Assembly (NCBI RefSeq): GCF_009176305.1
Contig: NZ_BLAJ01000009.1
Coordinates: forward strand, 62,001 to 126,000
Direction of reading: 5' to 3'
Length of the DNA stretch: 64,000 bases
Origin: Martinezella dioscoreae
Lineage (GTDB): Bacteria > Pseudomonadota > Alphaproteobacteria > Rhizobiales > Rhizobiaceae
Shown here: in pieces, positions 27,439-37,438 of the stretch
Layout: each line of letters opens with the position of its first letter
Numbering within the stretch: the first letter of the stretch is position 1
Translations under genes and position numbers: made by a program
The notes under the pieces: generated by a model
What the model was told of the DNA's origin: nothing
The model's input: only the letters and a program-made list of their open reading frames with translations
Databases searched by the model: none

Positions 27439-29055
27439 ATGGCCGTCGTTTCCAAGAAAATTCCCGCTCCCGACAAGGTGAAGGTGAAAACCGCGCTTCT
27501 GTCCGTTTTCGACAAGACCGGCATCGTCGAGCTGGCGCGTGCGCTGAGCGAACAGGGCGTGCGCCTGCTGTCGACCGGCGGTACGCACAAGGCGATTGCT
27601 GCAGCCGGCCTTGCGGTGACCGACGTGTCGGAAGTGACGAATTTTCCTGAGATCATGGACGGCCGCGTCAAGACGCTGCATCCGAAGGTGCATGGCGGCC
27701 TGCTCGCCATTCGTGACGATGCCGAGCATCAGGCTGAAATGAAGGAGCACGGTATCGAAGGCATCGATCTTGCCGTCATCAATCTTTACCCCTTCGAGGA
27801 CGTGCGCAAAGCCGGAGGCGATTATCCGACAACGGTGGAGAATATCGACATCGGCGGCCCGGCGATGATCCGAGCTTCGGCCAAAAATCACGCCTATGTG
27901 ACGACGCTCACCGATCCCGCCGATTATGCCGAGCTGCTGGCTCAGCTTTCCGCCGATGCCGGCCAGACGACCTACGATTTCCGCAAGCGCATGGCCGCAA
28001 AGGCTTTTGCCCGCACCGCTGCTTACGACGCGATGATCTCTAACTGGTTTGCCGAAGCGCTGGATATCGCCACGCCGCGCCACCGCGTCATCGGCGGTGT
28101 TCTGCGCGAGGAGATGCGCTACGGCGAGAACCCCCACCAGAAGGCGGCTTTCTACCTAACTGGCGAAAACCGCCCCGGCGTCTCGACGGCAACGCTCATT
28201 CAGGGCAAGCAGCTGTCCTACAACAACATCAATGACACCGACGCGGCCTATGAGCTTGTCGCCGAGTTCCTGCCGGAAAAGGGGCCGGCCTGCGCGATCA
28301 TCAAGCATGCCAATCCCTGCGGCGTTGCCACCGGCCCGAGCCTGGTGGAAGCCTATAAGCGCGCTCTCGCCTGCGATTCCACCTCCGCCTTCGGCGGCAT
28401 CATTGCGCTGAACAGCCTGCTCGATGCCGAAACGGCCGAAGAGATCGTCAAGCTCTTCACAGAGGTCATCATCGCGCCCGAAGTGAGCGAGGAAGCTAAG
28501 GCGATCATCGCCCGCAAGCCGAATCTCCGCCTGCTCTCGGTTGGCGCCCTGCCCGATCCACGCGCCGCTGGCCTCACCGCAAAAACCGTCTCCGGCGGGC
28601 TGCTGGTTCAGAACCGCGACAACGCGCTGGTCGAGGACATGGAGCTCAAGGTCGTTACCAAGCGCGCGCCGACGGCGCAGGAGCTGGAAGACATGAAATT
28701 CGCCTTCCGTGTGGCCAAGCATGTGAAGTCGAACGCCGTCGTTTACGCCAAGGATGGCCAGACGGCCGGCATCGGCGCCGGACAGATGAGCCGCGTCGAT
28801 TCCGCCCGGATTGCCGCCATCAAGGCCGAGGAAGCCGCCAAGGCCATGGGACTTGCAGAGCCGCTGACCCGCGGGTCTGCCGTTGCTTCCGAGGCTTTCC
28901 TGCCTTTCGCCGATGGCCTACTCTCGGCGATCGCTGCCGGCGCCACCGCCGTCATCCAGCCCGGCGGTTCGATGCGCGACCAGGAAGTGATCGACGCGGC
29001 CAACGAGCACAACGTCGCGATGGTCTTCACCGGCATTCGCCATTTCCGCCACTAA
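27439..29055 (+). CDS. purH: Bifunctional AICAR transformylase/IMP cyclohydrolase
   Basis: PurH performs the last two steps of IMP synthesis. The 538-residue protein has the N-terminal MGS-like IMP cyclohydrolase domain (LLSVFDKTGIVELARAL, STGGTHKAI, MDGRVKTLHPKVHGGLL) and the C-terminal transformylase (RYGENPHQKAAFY, KQLSYNNINDTDAAYEL, IIKHANPCGVA with the catalytic KH, and the end TGIRHFRH). ATG 27439 has CCGGAGAAAG upstream; a longer frame from 27358 runs through the leader hairpin and is rejected. Confidence 0.96.
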   Translation: MAVVSKKIPAPDKVKVKTALLSVFDKTGIVELARALSEQGVRLLSTGGTHKAIAAAGLAVTDVSEVTNFPEIMDGRVKTLHPKVHGGLLAIRDDAEHQAEMKEHGIEGIDLAVINLYPFEDVRKAGGDYPTTVENIDIGGPAMIRASAKNHAYVTTLTDPADYAELLAQLSADAGQTTYDFRKRMAAKAFARTAAYDAMISNWFAEALDIATPRHRVIGGVLREEMRYGENPHQKAAFYLTGENRPGVSTATLIQGKQLSYNNINDTDAAYELVAEFLPEKGPACAIIKHANPCGVATGPSLVEAYKRALACDSTSAFGGIIALNSLLDAETAEEIVKLFTEVIIAPEVSEEAKAIIARKPNLRLLSVGALPDPRAAGLTAKTVSGGLLVQNRDNALVEDMELKVVTKRAPTAQELEDMKFAFRVAKHVKSNAVVYAKDGQTAGIGAGQMSRVDSARIAAIKAEEAAKAMGLAEPLTRGSAVASEAFLPFADGLLSAIAAGATAVIQPGGSMRDQEVIDAANEHNVAMVFTGIRHFRH

Positions 29056-29072
29056 GTCGTGCGCTTGCTCCA

Positions 29073-29170
29073 CCTCATCCTGAGCCCGTCGAAGGATGAG
29101 GGTGGCCACGTAGCTAACCATCCGCCCTCGTGGTTCGAGACGGCCCTTCGGGCCTCCTCACCATGAGGGC
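29073..29170. repeat. Palindromic intergenic repeat (RIME-like)
   Basis: Two hairpins in tandem: CCTCATCCT (29073-29081) with AGGATGAGG (29093-29101), then GCCCTCGTGGT (29124-29134) with ACCATGAGGGC (29160-29170), enclosing an inner GGCCC-TTC-GGGCC stem (29142-29154). Such paired palindromes recur between genes in Rhizobiales. The name RIME is from memory and not checked. It lies between convergent purH and the MFS gene. Confidence 0.65.
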
Positions 29171-29212
29171 TAATCTCTCTCTGGATATCCACAACCGAAG
29201 TCAGAGATATCC

Positions 29213-30601
29213 CTACCTCGGCTTATCTGCCGGATAAGGCGTCGGCAACAGAAGCAGCAGGCCACCGGCGAGGAAGATGACAAGCGTCGCCATGCCAAGA
29301 CGGGCAGAGCCGCTCCAATAGGTCACCAGTGAGAAAAACAAAGTCGCCATGAAGCTGGTGGCGCGGCCAGACAGCGCGTAGATGCCGAAATAGCGGCCGG
29401 CCTCGGAGAGGTTGACGCTGCGGGCGAGATAAGAGCGCGAGGAGGCCTGCACAGGCCCGAAGGCGATGCCGATCAAAAGGCCGTAGCCAATATAGGCCTT
29501 TTCCGCCGCCGTACCGAACAGACCACCGGCGCTGACGGTGGAGAGCGGCACGAGGCCGAAGAGCGTGAAACCAGGGCCGGTTGAGAGGATGCCGAAAGTG
29601 GCGACGAGCAGCAGCGTCAGACTAATGATAACGGTCGTCTTCGAGCCCAGCCAGCGATCGACATAGCCGGCGGCAAAGCAGCCGAAAATGGCGATGATGT
29701 TGAGGATGATGCCGTAGATGCCAATCTCGATCGTCGCCCAGCCGAACATGCCGGCCGCGAAGGTGCCGCCGAGGATCAGGAGCCCGTTGACGCCGTCCTG
29801 ATAGATCATCCGGGCGACAAGAAAGAGGCTGATGCCGCGCCGGCGCCTCAGCTCGCCCAAGGTCGCCGATAGCTCGCGCAGGCCCGAGCGAACGGCGGCG
29901 CCCAAGGGCAAGCCGCGTGCGGCATCCGGCGTGAAGAGAAACATCGGCAGAATGAAGATGAAATACCAAACGGCCGAAATCGGCCCGGTGATACGTGCAT
30001 CCTCGCCTAGCGTGGCGTCGAGGCCGAAGAGCGGGCTGAGGCCGAGAATGGTCTTGCCGGTCTGCGGATTGCCGGCGAGCAAGGCCACGACGGTGATCAG
30101 CACGATCATGCCGCCGAGATAGCCGAGCCCCCAGGCGGCGTTCGACAGCCTGCCGACATCATCCTTACCAACCAGCCGCGGCATCATGGAATCATTGAAG
30201 ACGATCGAGAATTCGGCCGAGATCGACGCCAGGATCATGAAGATCACCGGATAGATGACCGGCGAGCCGGGGGCTGCGCCCCAGAGGCAAAAAAGGCTTG
30301 CGATCTTGATGACGGCGAAGAAGGCGATCCATGGCTTGCGGGCGCCAGATTGATCGGCGATCGAGCCGAGGACGGGGGAGAGGATGGCGATGATCACCGA
30401 GGAGATCGTCGCCATGTTGCTCCATGTCGTCTGGGCGGAGACGGGATCGGCCGTCAGCCGCGCGACGAAATAGGGGCCGAAGATGAAGGTGGTAACGACC
30501 GTGAAGAACGGCTGAGCCGCCCAGTCGAAGAACATCCAGCCCCAGATACCGCGTGCCGGCACTTTGGCCGGCACGTTATCGTCAACAATTTCGGTCGCCA
30601 C
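29213..30601 (-). CDS. MFS transporter, UMF1/Atg22-like
   Basis: A 462-residue integral membrane protein with about twelve hydrophobic segments. The start GWMFFDWAAQPFFTVVTTFIFGPYF is typical of the UMF1 (DUF894/Atg22-like) family, as is FNDSMMPRL and the mid-loop AWGLGYLGGMIVLITVVALL. The substrate is unknown; amino acid export is known only for the yeast vacuolar homologue. It starts 51 bases after the gdh stop and is in the same orientation, so co-transcription is possible. Confidence 0.84.
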   Translation of the reverse strand: MATEIVDDNVPAKVPARGIWGWMFFDWAAQPFFTVVTTFIFGPYFVARLTADPVSAQTTWSNMATISSVIIAILSPVLGSIADQSGARKPWIAFFAVIKIASLFCLWGAAPGSPVIYPVIFMILASISAEFSIVFNDSMMPRLVGKDDVGRLSNAAWGLGYLGGMIVLITVVALLAGNPQTGKTILGLSPLFGLDATLGEDARITGPISAVWYFIFILPMFLFTPDAARGLPLGAAVRSGLRELSATLGELRRRRGISLFLVARMIYQDGVNGLLILGGTFAAGMFGWATIEIGIYGIILNIIAIFGCFAAGYVDRWLGSKTTVIISLTLLLVATFGILSTGPGFTLFGLVPLSTVSAGGLFGTAAEKAYIGYGLLIGIAFGPVQASSRSYLARSVNLSEAGRYFGIYALSGRATSFMATLFFSLVTYWSGSARLGMATLVIFLAGGLLLLLPTPYPADKPR

Positions 30602-30652
30602 CAGATCCAGCCCTCATTCCCTCATCCCGTGACGGGGACGAGGCGGACTGTC

Positions 30653-33600
30653 TCATCTTGCCCGGCCGTTCGCAAGATCGCTGAGCAGGCCGGCAGCGAC
30701 GGTGATGCGGGCGAGGTTCGGATCGCCGCTTTCGCTGAGGCCGCCGAGCTCTTCGGCGATTCGATTGATGCGGATACGGTCTTCCGCATGCCATGCCTGA
30801 ACCGGCTGCTTGTCCTTCGGATGGTTGGACAAAGCGGAGATGACAATGTCACGGCGGGCGCCAGCGATCTGGTCGAGGCTACGCGCCAGCGCCAGGCTCT
30901 CGTAGTGATCGCCGGTAACGATCCGGCTGCCGGCCAGCAGCAGGCGGCCGACGCGGAAGGTCTGCGATACGGTGAAGTAGCTTTCGGCCGCGCGGTTCAG
31001 CGTATCGCCGGTGCGTTCGGCGATCTGCATGATCTCAGGCACGAGGACAAGCGCATAGATCGTGGCGATCTCCGACGCGAGCTTCTCCGGCAGGCCGGCT
31101 GCCAGATATTCCGCTTCGCGGGCTGCGATCTCGGCCGCGAAATCTGCCGGGATATGGGTGAGGAAGACGGGTCTCAGCTTCTTCAGAGCTGCGCGAAGCC
31201 GGCTAACGGTTTCCTCGATTTCACCCTTGGCGGCCCCCGTCTTCAATAGCAGGCGCGTCAGCACGGTATAGACTTCGGTGATCTCGCCATAGACGCGGTT
31301 CTGCATCTGGCCGCCGACCTTACCGTCAAGTGCATCCGTCTCGTTCCAAAGCCGGTCGAGATCGAAGCCGTCGCGGGCAATGACGGCGGCCTTGACCACC
31401 TCGGCCGCCGACGCAGCCGTTGCATCCATCATGCTGACGGCAAAGCCCGGACCACCACGATTGATCGCTTCGTTGGCAAGCGCCGTGCCGATGATCTCGC
31501 GGCGCAGACGATGGCTTTCGATGTCCGTTGAATTCGAGCGTTGCATCTTTGCCGGGAAATAGCGGCTGAGCGTGGTGGCGAAATAGGGATCGTCAGGCAG
31601 GTCGCTGGCAACAAGCGCATCGAAGAGGACGATCTTGGCGTAGGAGAGCAGCACGCCGATTTCGGCGCGCGTCAGCGGCCGCCCATTGGCGTAACGCTCG
31701 GCAAACGTTTGATCGTCGGGCAGGGTTTCGACCTTGCGGTTGAGCTGCTTTGCCGCTTCCAGCACGCTCATGAAGCGGCTGAGTTCCAGGCCATTGCCGG
31801 TCCCCTTGCGCTCGGTCAGCGAGATCGCCAGCGATTGCAGATAGTTGTTGCGCAGGACGAGCGCTGCCACTTCGTCGGTCATGGAGGCGAGCAGCATATC
31901 GCGCTTGGGGCGTGTCAGGCGGCCGTCATGCATGGCGTTGGCAAGCGCTATCTTGATGTTGACCTCGACGTCGGAGGTGTTGACCCCGGCCGAATTGTCG
32001 ATGGCGTCTGAGTTGCACCGGCCGCCCTTGAGGCCATAGGCGATGCGGCCTTTCTGCGTGACGCCGAGATTGGCGCCCTCGCCGATCACTTTGGCGCGGA
32101 CTTCGTCCGCCGTGATGCGGATCGGATCGTTGGCGCGATCGCCAACTTCCGAATCGGTTTCGGACGGCGCCTTGACGTAGGTGCCGATGCCGCCGAACCA
32201 GAGCAGGTCGACGGGTGCCTTGAGGATCGCCGTCATGATCTCGAAGGGGGTTGCGACCGACTTGTCGATGCCGATGGCGGCGACGGCTTCCGGCGTCAGC
32301 GTGACCGATTTTGCCGATCGGGAAATAATCATCGCGCCCTTCGACAAGACAGACTTGTCGAAATCCTGCCAGCTCGAACGCGGCAGGTTGAAGAGCCGCT
32401 GCCGCTCGGCGAGCGTCTTGTCCATGTCCGGATCGGGATCGATGAAGATGTCGCGGTGGTCGAAGGCGGCGAGCAGGCGGATCTTCGGCGACAGGAGCAT
32501 GCCGTTGCCGAAGACGTCGCCGGACATGTCGCCGACGCCGACGACGCTGAAGGGCGTCGTCTGGATATCGATGTCCATTTCGCGGAAATGCCGCTTCACG
32601 GTTTCCCAGGCACCGCGGGCCGTGATACCCATCTTCTTGTGGTCGTAGCCGGCCGAGCCGCCCGAAGCGAAGGCGTCGTCCAGCCAGAAACCTGCTTCCT
32701 GCGCCAATGCATTGGCAGTGTCGGAGAAGGTCGCCGTGCCTTTGTCGGCGGCAACGACGAAATAGGGGTCGTCACCGTCAAGCCGTACGGTGTCGGCAGG
32801 CGGGATGATATCGGCGCCAGAGATGTTGTCGGTGATCGACAGCAGCGTGCGGATATAGGTCTTGTAGGCTTCGCGGCCGGCGTTGAAGATCTCGTCGCGG
32901 CTGCCGCCGACCGGAAGCTTCTTCGGATAGAAGCCGCCTTTGGCGCCGACGGGGACGATAACGGCGTTCTTCACCTGCTGTGCCTTCACAAGGCCTAGAA
33001 CTTCGGTGCGATAGTCTTCAGCGCGATCCGACCAGCGCAGGCCGCCGCGCGCCACCTTGCCGAAGCGCAAGTGTACGCCTTCCACTTCGACGCCGTAGAC
33101 GAAGATTTCGCGGAAAGGGCGCGGTTCCGGCAGGCCGTCGAGCAGCTTGGGATCGAGCTTGAAGGCGAGCATGGCCTTCGGCGTGCCGTCCGCATTCTTC
33201 TGGAAATAGTTGGTGCGCAGCGTCGCGTCGATGGCGTTGACGTAGCGGCGCAGGATGCGGTCGTCGTCGAGGCTCGGTACGTCGGCAAGCTCGGCTTCGA
33301 TGCTCGCGTGCAGCTCGGAGAGCTTCTTCGTGCGGTTCTTGTCGCTGAGCTTCGGGTCGAGCGTATCGTGGAACAATCGGAAGAGCGATGCGGCAATCCT
33401 AGGATATTTATCCAGCGTCGCAGAGATATAATCCTGCGAATAGGCGATGCCGGCCTGTCTGAGATAGCGGGAATAGGCGCGCAGCACATTGGTTTCGCGG
33501 GCGGAGAGATCGGCAGAGACGATCAGCCGGTTGAAGGCGTCGTTGTCGATCGTGCCGCCGAAGGCAGCAAGGAAGGCTTCTTCCAGGGCGGCGCCATGGC

Positions 33601-35443
33601 GGGCGAGATCGATCGTCAGGCCGCTGCGGGTTTCGAGCTCCATATCATGGAGCACGACATGGCCGGTCGAACCGTCCTTGGCCGTGACATAGATATCGAA
33701 GGTGCGCTCGCTGATAACGTTGAAACCGAGATTTTCGAGCAGCGGCACGCGGCGCGACAGCGCCAGGTTGCCGTCGCCGTGGAAGATCTTCAGCGAGAGA
33801 ATGTCGCCTGCCTCGTCCTTGCGGATATAGAAGCCGATGCGGATCGGCTCAACACCGGCAGTGGCGATGATATCTGGCAGATCGGCAAAGGCGTCTTCCG
33901 GCGAGAAGGCTTCTTGAAAAGCCTGGCTGACGGAGATGCTCGGCGCCTTCGGGCCGGCCAGCATGGCGAAGCGTTCGTCCCAGCGGGCTGTGATGGCACG
34001 GATCGCCTCCTCCAGCTTGGCCTGCGGAACATGCGGCGTCTTGCCGGCGCTGCGACCAATGATGAAGTGCACGCGCGCCACGCCACCTTCCGGGAAAGCC
34101 GGGTAATAAGCGGAGACGCGGCCGTCATAGACCGACTTCAGGTAATTGCCGATCTTCTCGCGGACAACGGAATCATATTCCTCGCGCGGGACATAGACGA
34201 TGACGGAGACGAAACGGTCGAAATGGTCGATGCGCGGCAATGCGCGAACGCGCGGCCGGTCGGTCAGGTCGTTGATCTGCTCGGCGAAGCTTGCCAGCAA
34301 TGAGGTGTCGATCTGGAAGAGATCGTCGCGCGGATAGGATTCCAGCGTGTTTTCGAGCATTCGGCCGGAATGGCTTGTGGGATCGAAACCGAAATGATCC
34401 TTGACCTTCTGCACCTTCGAGCGCAGTAGCGGCACTTCTGCGGCAGCACTGGTATAGGCCGTGGAGGTGAAGAGGCCGACGATGCGCAGCTCGCCCGTCA
34501 CGTTGCCATCCGTGTCGAAGCGCTTGACGCCGACATAATCCATATAGGCGCGGCGGTGGACGATCGAATTGACATTGGCCTTGGTGACGATCAGGAAATC
34601 CGGGCCGTCGAGGAAAGCGAGGATTTCCGGTGTCGTCGTGACGGCGTCCTTGCCCTGCCGAAGAACGCGGACATCCGGATTTGAGAGGATGCCGAGGCCG
34701 GTGCCGCGATCCCGCTCGACCTTCGCATCGGCGCCCTTGCCGGAATAGACATATTCACGCATGCCGAGGAAGGTGAAATTGCCGTCCCGTAGCCAGGCAA
34801 GGAAGGCGAGCGCTTCGTCGCGATCGTTCTTGCGGCGGCCGGCGGCCTCATAGGTTGATAGTTCCGATATCACGGTATCCAGGCGCGACAACATTGGCTT
34901 CCAGTCGGAAACGGCAAGATGCGTCTGATCGAGCACGGTCTGAAGCCGCTTGGTCAGATCGCTCGCCTGCGCTGTCGTCAGCGGCGAGAGATGAAGCTGG
35001 ATATGGCTGACGCGACGGGCCGGGTCGCTCGGTTGATCGGCCGAATAAAGGCCCGGCTGCTTGCCCTTCTCGATGACTAGGATCGGATGCACCGCCATGT
35101 AGAGATCGCGATAGCTGCTGGTCACTTCACCCATGATCGATTCATAGAGGAAGGGCATGTTATGGTCGGTGATCGAGAGAATTGAAACGGCAATGCCACC
35201 GGGCTCGATGCCGGCGACCTGCTCTATGTTAACGCGGGGAACCGTGCCGCTCCAGGCTGCCAGTTCCCTAGCCGCATGGGTTGCGGCAAGGGCCAGCATT
35301 TCCGGGCTGTAAAGCTCCATGTCGTCATTGCTCGCCCGGCCGAATAGGATTTCGGGATCGAGATGCGCTTCACCCGTTGCCGCGGCAATTTTGCGTGCCG
35401 CTTCGATCTGTTTTTCCCGTTTCGGATTGGTCTTAGGCGCCAT
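30653..35443 (-). CDS. gdhB: NAD-specific glutamate dehydrogenase (large type)
   Basis: A 1596-residue member of the roughly 180-kDa GDH class that deaminates glutamate to 2-oxoglutarate with NAD+, mainly catabolic. The N-terminal part carries ACT-like regulatory segments (RVSHIQLHLSPL, VHFIIGRSAGKTPHV). The catalytic core lies around residues 800-1200: KVARGGLRWSDRAEDYRTEV, VPVGAKGGFYPKKLPVGG with the substrate lysine, and SGDVFGNGMLLS with the NAD fold. The helical C-terminal domain ends LLSDLANGRAR. ATG 35443 has GGGAGGAATTCC upstream. Length is normal for alphaproteobacteria. Confidence 0.95.
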   Translation of the reverse strand: MAPKTNPKREKQIEAARKIAAATGEAHLDPEILFGRASNDDMELYSPEMLALAATHAARELAAWSGTVPRVNIEQVAGIEPGGIAVSILSITDHNMPFLYESIMGEVTSSYRDLYMAVHPILVIEKGKQPGLYSADQPSDPARRVSHIQLHLSPLTTAQASDLTKRLQTVLDQTHLAVSDWKPMLSRLDTVISELSTYEAAGRRKNDRDEALAFLAWLRDGNFTFLGMREYVYSGKGADAKVERDRGTGLGILSNPDVRVLRQGKDAVTTTPEILAFLDGPDFLIVTKANVNSIVHRRAYMDYVGVKRFDTDGNVTGELRIVGLFTSTAYTSAAAEVPLLRSKVQKVKDHFGFDPTSHSGRMLENTLESYPRDDLFQIDTSLLASFAEQINDLTDRPRVRALPRIDHFDRFVSVIVYVPREEYDSVVREKIGNYLKSVYDGRVSAYYPAFPEGGVARVHFIIGRSAGKTPHVPQAKLEEAIRAITARWDERFAMLAGPKAPSISVSQAFQEAFSPEDAFADLPDIIATAGVEPIRIGFYIRKDEAGDILSLKIFHGDGNLALSRRVPLLENLGFNVISERTFDIYVTAKDGSTGHVVLHDMELETRSGLTIDLARHGAALEEAFLAAFGGTIDNDAFNRLIVSADLSARETNVLRAYSRYLRQAGIAYSQDYISATLDKYPRIAASLFRLFHDTLDPKLSDKNRTKKLSELHASIEAELADVPSLDDDRILRRYVNAIDATLRTNYFQKNADGTPKAMLAFKLDPKLLDGLPEPRPFREIFVYGVEVEGVHLRFGKVARGGLRWSDRAEDYRTEVLGLVKAQQVKNAVIVPVGAKGGFYPKKLPVGGSRDEIFNAGREAYKTYIRTLLSITDNISGADIIPPADTVRLDGDDPYFVVAADKGTATFSDTANALAQEAGFWLDDAFASGGSAGYDHKKMGITARGAWETVKRHFREMDIDIQTTPFSVVGVGDMSGDVFGNGMLLSPKIRLLAAFDHRDIFIDPDPDMDKTLAERQRLFNLPRSSWQDFDKSVLSKGAMIISRSAKSVTLTPEAVAAIGIDKSVATPFEIMTAILKAPVDLLWFGGIGTYVKAPSETDSEVGDRANDPIRITADEVRAKVIGEGANLGVTQKGRIAYGLKGGRCNSDAIDNSAGVNTSDVEVNIKIALANAMHDGRLTRPKRDMLLASMTDEVAALVLRNNYLQSLAISLTERKGTGNGLELSRFMSVLEAAKQLNRKVETLPDDQTFAERYANGRPLTRAEIGVLLSYAKIVLFDALVASDLPDDPYFATTLSRYFPAKMQRSNSTDIESHRLRREIIGTALANEAINRGGPGFAVSMMDATAASAAEVVKAAVIARDGFDLDRLWNETDALDGKVGGQMQNRVYGEITEVYTVLTRLLLKTGAAKGEIEETVSRLRAALKKLRPVFLTHIPADFAAEIAAREAEYLAAGLPEKLASEIATIYALVLVPEIMQIAERTGDTLNRAAESYFTVSQTFRVGRLLLAGSRIVTGDHYESLALARSLDQIAGARRDIVISALSNHPKDKQPVQAWHAEDRIRINRIAEELGGLSESGDPNLARITVAAGLLSDLANGRAR

Positions 35444-35737
35444 GGAATTCCTCCCGATCTTCGAATTTTGACGACAGTAGCAGAAGGTTTAGCGAAAAAA
35501 CTGGCAAAAAGAATGCGAATTTGGTTGCTTTCGGACTGATTTTGGCCGGTTTCTTTAAAAATCTTGCCCAAACGCGCGATCTCGATGCAAAGCGGATATC
35601 ATCGGTGTGACATTGGCGGAATCAACTCGTCAACAGAGGTTTTCATGACTCTGTGAAGTGCGGTTGACAGAGTGCCGCCAAAGGGATCATCAACGGCGCC
35701 ATGGCAGTTTGAAGCCCTGAACTTGAAAGCTAGCATC

Positions 35738-36613
35738 ATGTCGCAACTGTCCGCCGGCGCCGTTATCGTCATCTCCAGCCACGTCGTCCGAGGGTCCGTC
35801 GGCAATCGCGCCGCCGTTTTCGCGCTGGAGACGCTTGGCCATCCGGTGTGGGCGCTGCCGACGATCGTTCTGCCGTGGCATCCCGGTCATGGACGTTCGA
35901 CGCGCTTGACCTTCAACGAGGCGGATTTCGACCATGCGATCGACGATCTCATCGCCGCACCTTGGCTTTCCGAGGTCAAGGCTGTTCTGTCGGGATATTT
36001 CGGCAATGCTGCGCAGGCGCGTTCCGTTGCAAGGCTGGTAAAGGCGCTGCGGGAGAAAAACCCGGATATTCTCTATGCCTGCGATCCCGTCATCGGCGAT
36101 GCCGGCGGGCTCTATGTGCCGCAGGCGACGGCGGAAGCGATCCGCGACCACCTGATCCCGCTGGCATCGCTTGCAACGCCGAACCGCTATGAGCTTGCCT
36201 GGCTTGCGGGAGCGCCTCTCGAGGATAACAACGCCATCATGGAGGCGGCTCTTGCGCTTGGCCCGTCGCGCATGCTGGTGACGTCTGCCGTGCCGATGAT
36301 GGCCGGCGGCATCGGCAATCTCTATCTGAGCGGCCGAAACGCCCTGCTTGCCGAGCATCGCAGCGTCGAAGGCGCGCCGAATGGACTGGGCGATCTCCTG
36401 TCTGCCGTGTTCCTGTCGCGCCTGCTTTCCGGCATAGATGAGGAGCGGGCATTACAGCTGACGACGGCCAGCGTCTTTGAAGTGCTGGCGCGCGCCGTCA
36501 AACGCGGCAGCAACGAGCTGACGCTTGCCGTCGATTCCGCAAGCCTGTCGACGCCAATGGCGATGGTGCAGCTGAGGCATCTCGTCCACCCGGCGCAGCG
36601 GAAGAAAAAGTAA
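35738..36613 (+). CDS. pdxY: Pyridoxal/pyridoxamine kinase (PdxY-like)
   Basis: PfkB/ribokinase-fold kinase that phosphorylates pyridoxal in the PLP salvage pathway. The 291-residue protein shows VISSHVVRGSVGNRAAVFALE at the N terminus, the acidic segment YACDPVIGDAGGLYVP, TPNRYELAWLAG, and a C-terminal GAPNGLGDLLSAVFLSRLL in place of the usual GTGD anion hole (catalytic aspartate in LGD). ATG 35738 is the family start. The 294-base gap to gdh on the left holds no gene I can support. Confidence 0.85.
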   Translation: MSQLSAGAVIVISSHVVRGSVGNRAAVFALETLGHPVWALPTIVLPWHPGHGRSTRLTFNEADFDHAIDDLIAAPWLSEVKAVLSGYFGNAAQARSVARLVKALREKNPDILYACDPVIGDAGGLYVPQATAEAIRDHLIPLASLATPNRYELAWLAGAPLEDNNAIMEAALALGPSRMLVTSAVPMMAGGIGNLYLSGRNALLAEHRSVEGAPNGLGDLLSAVFLSRLLSGIDEERALQLTTASVFEVLARAVKRGSNELTLAVDSASLSTPMAMVQLRHLVHPAQRKKK

Positions 36614-36685
36614 CGGCTGAAAGCGGCGGGAGCTTTTTGCAGCGCAGCAGTTGCCATCGGCCGAAGTGCATTGTAATCCAATATC

Positions 36686-37327
36686 ATGCAAAGCTTTCCC
36701 GACACCCTTCTGAACGGTTATCGCAACTTCATGAGCGGGCGTTACGTCGATGAGCGCGAACGCTATCGCACTCTCGCCGAGCTTGGCCAAAGCCCATCGA
36801 CCCTCGTGATAGCCTGTAGTGACTCCCGTTCGGCGCCGGAGATCATCTTCGACGCCGGACCGGGCGAACTCTTCGTCATCCGTAACGTCGCCAATATGGT
36901 ACCGCCCTACGAGCCGGACAGCAATTTCCATGCGACTTCGGCAGCGCTGGAATTCGCCGTTCTGTCGCTCAAGGTTTCCGATATCGTCGTAATGGGCCAT
37001 GGCCGCTGCGGCGGCATTCGCGCCGCACTTGATCCGAACGCGGAGCCGCTGTCGCCGGGCGATTTCATCGGCCGTTGGATGGCGCTGCTGAAGCCCGCGG
37101 CCGAACAGATCCAGAGCAATGACATCATGACGCAGACCGAGCGCCAGACCGCGCTGGAGCGCATTTCGATCCGCAATTCGCTCGACAATCTGCGCAGCTT
37201 TCCGGAAATCAAGGCACGTGAGGAGGAGGGCAAGCTCAATCTCCACGGCGCATGGTTCGATATTTCGACAGGCGAGCTGTGGGTCATGGATCCGGCCACG
37301 CGCGATTTCATCCGCCCTGAGATTTAA
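36686..37327 (+). CDS. Beta-class carbonic anhydrase
   Basis: Interconverts CO2 and bicarbonate, supplying bicarbonate to carboxylases. The 213-residue protein carries the zinc site C44-x-D46-x-R48 in IACSDSRSAP, and H105 and C108 in HGRCGG, the complete beta-CA ligand set. The end ISTGELWVMDPATRDF is also typical. It starts 72 bases after pdxY with its own likely promoter. A strong hairpin follows. Confidence 0.93.
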   Translation: MQSFPDTLLNGYRNFMSGRYVDERERYRTLAELGQSPSTLVIACSDSRSAPEIIFDAGPGELFVIRNVANMVPPYEPDSNFHATSAALEFAVLSLKVSDIVVMGHGRCGGIRAALDPNAEPLSPGDFIGRWMALLKPAAEQIQSNDIMTQTERQTALERISIRNSLDNLRSFPEIKAREEEGKLNLHGAWFDISTGELWVMDPATRDFIRPEI

Positions 37328-37380
37328 GAGGCCTGAGGTTTAGGAGTCAGGCGCCTGGCAGGACGGCAGGTGGATCAAAC

Positions 37381-37421
37381 GAAAAAGGCGCCGCAGACCA
37401 TCTGGTCGCAGCGCCTTTTTT
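37381..37421 (+). terminator. Bidirectional terminator
   Basis: GAAAAAGGCGC (37381-37391) pairs with GCGCCTTTTTT (37411-37421); an inner AGACCA/TGGTC stem extends it. With T runs on both strands it serves the carbonic anhydrase gene and the convergent transglycosylase gene. Confidence 0.85.
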
Positions 37422-37438
37422 GATTCACGAGATCAGGC

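Noticed and set aside
29124..29170. tRNA-like GGTTCGA arm
   Set aside because: The TTCGA belongs to a nested palindrome of the intergenic repeat; no acceptor or anticodon arms can be drawn.
33071..34303. 410-codon open frame on the plus strand
   Set aside because: Antisense to the catalytic NAD-glutamate dehydrogenase gene, with shadow-type composition.
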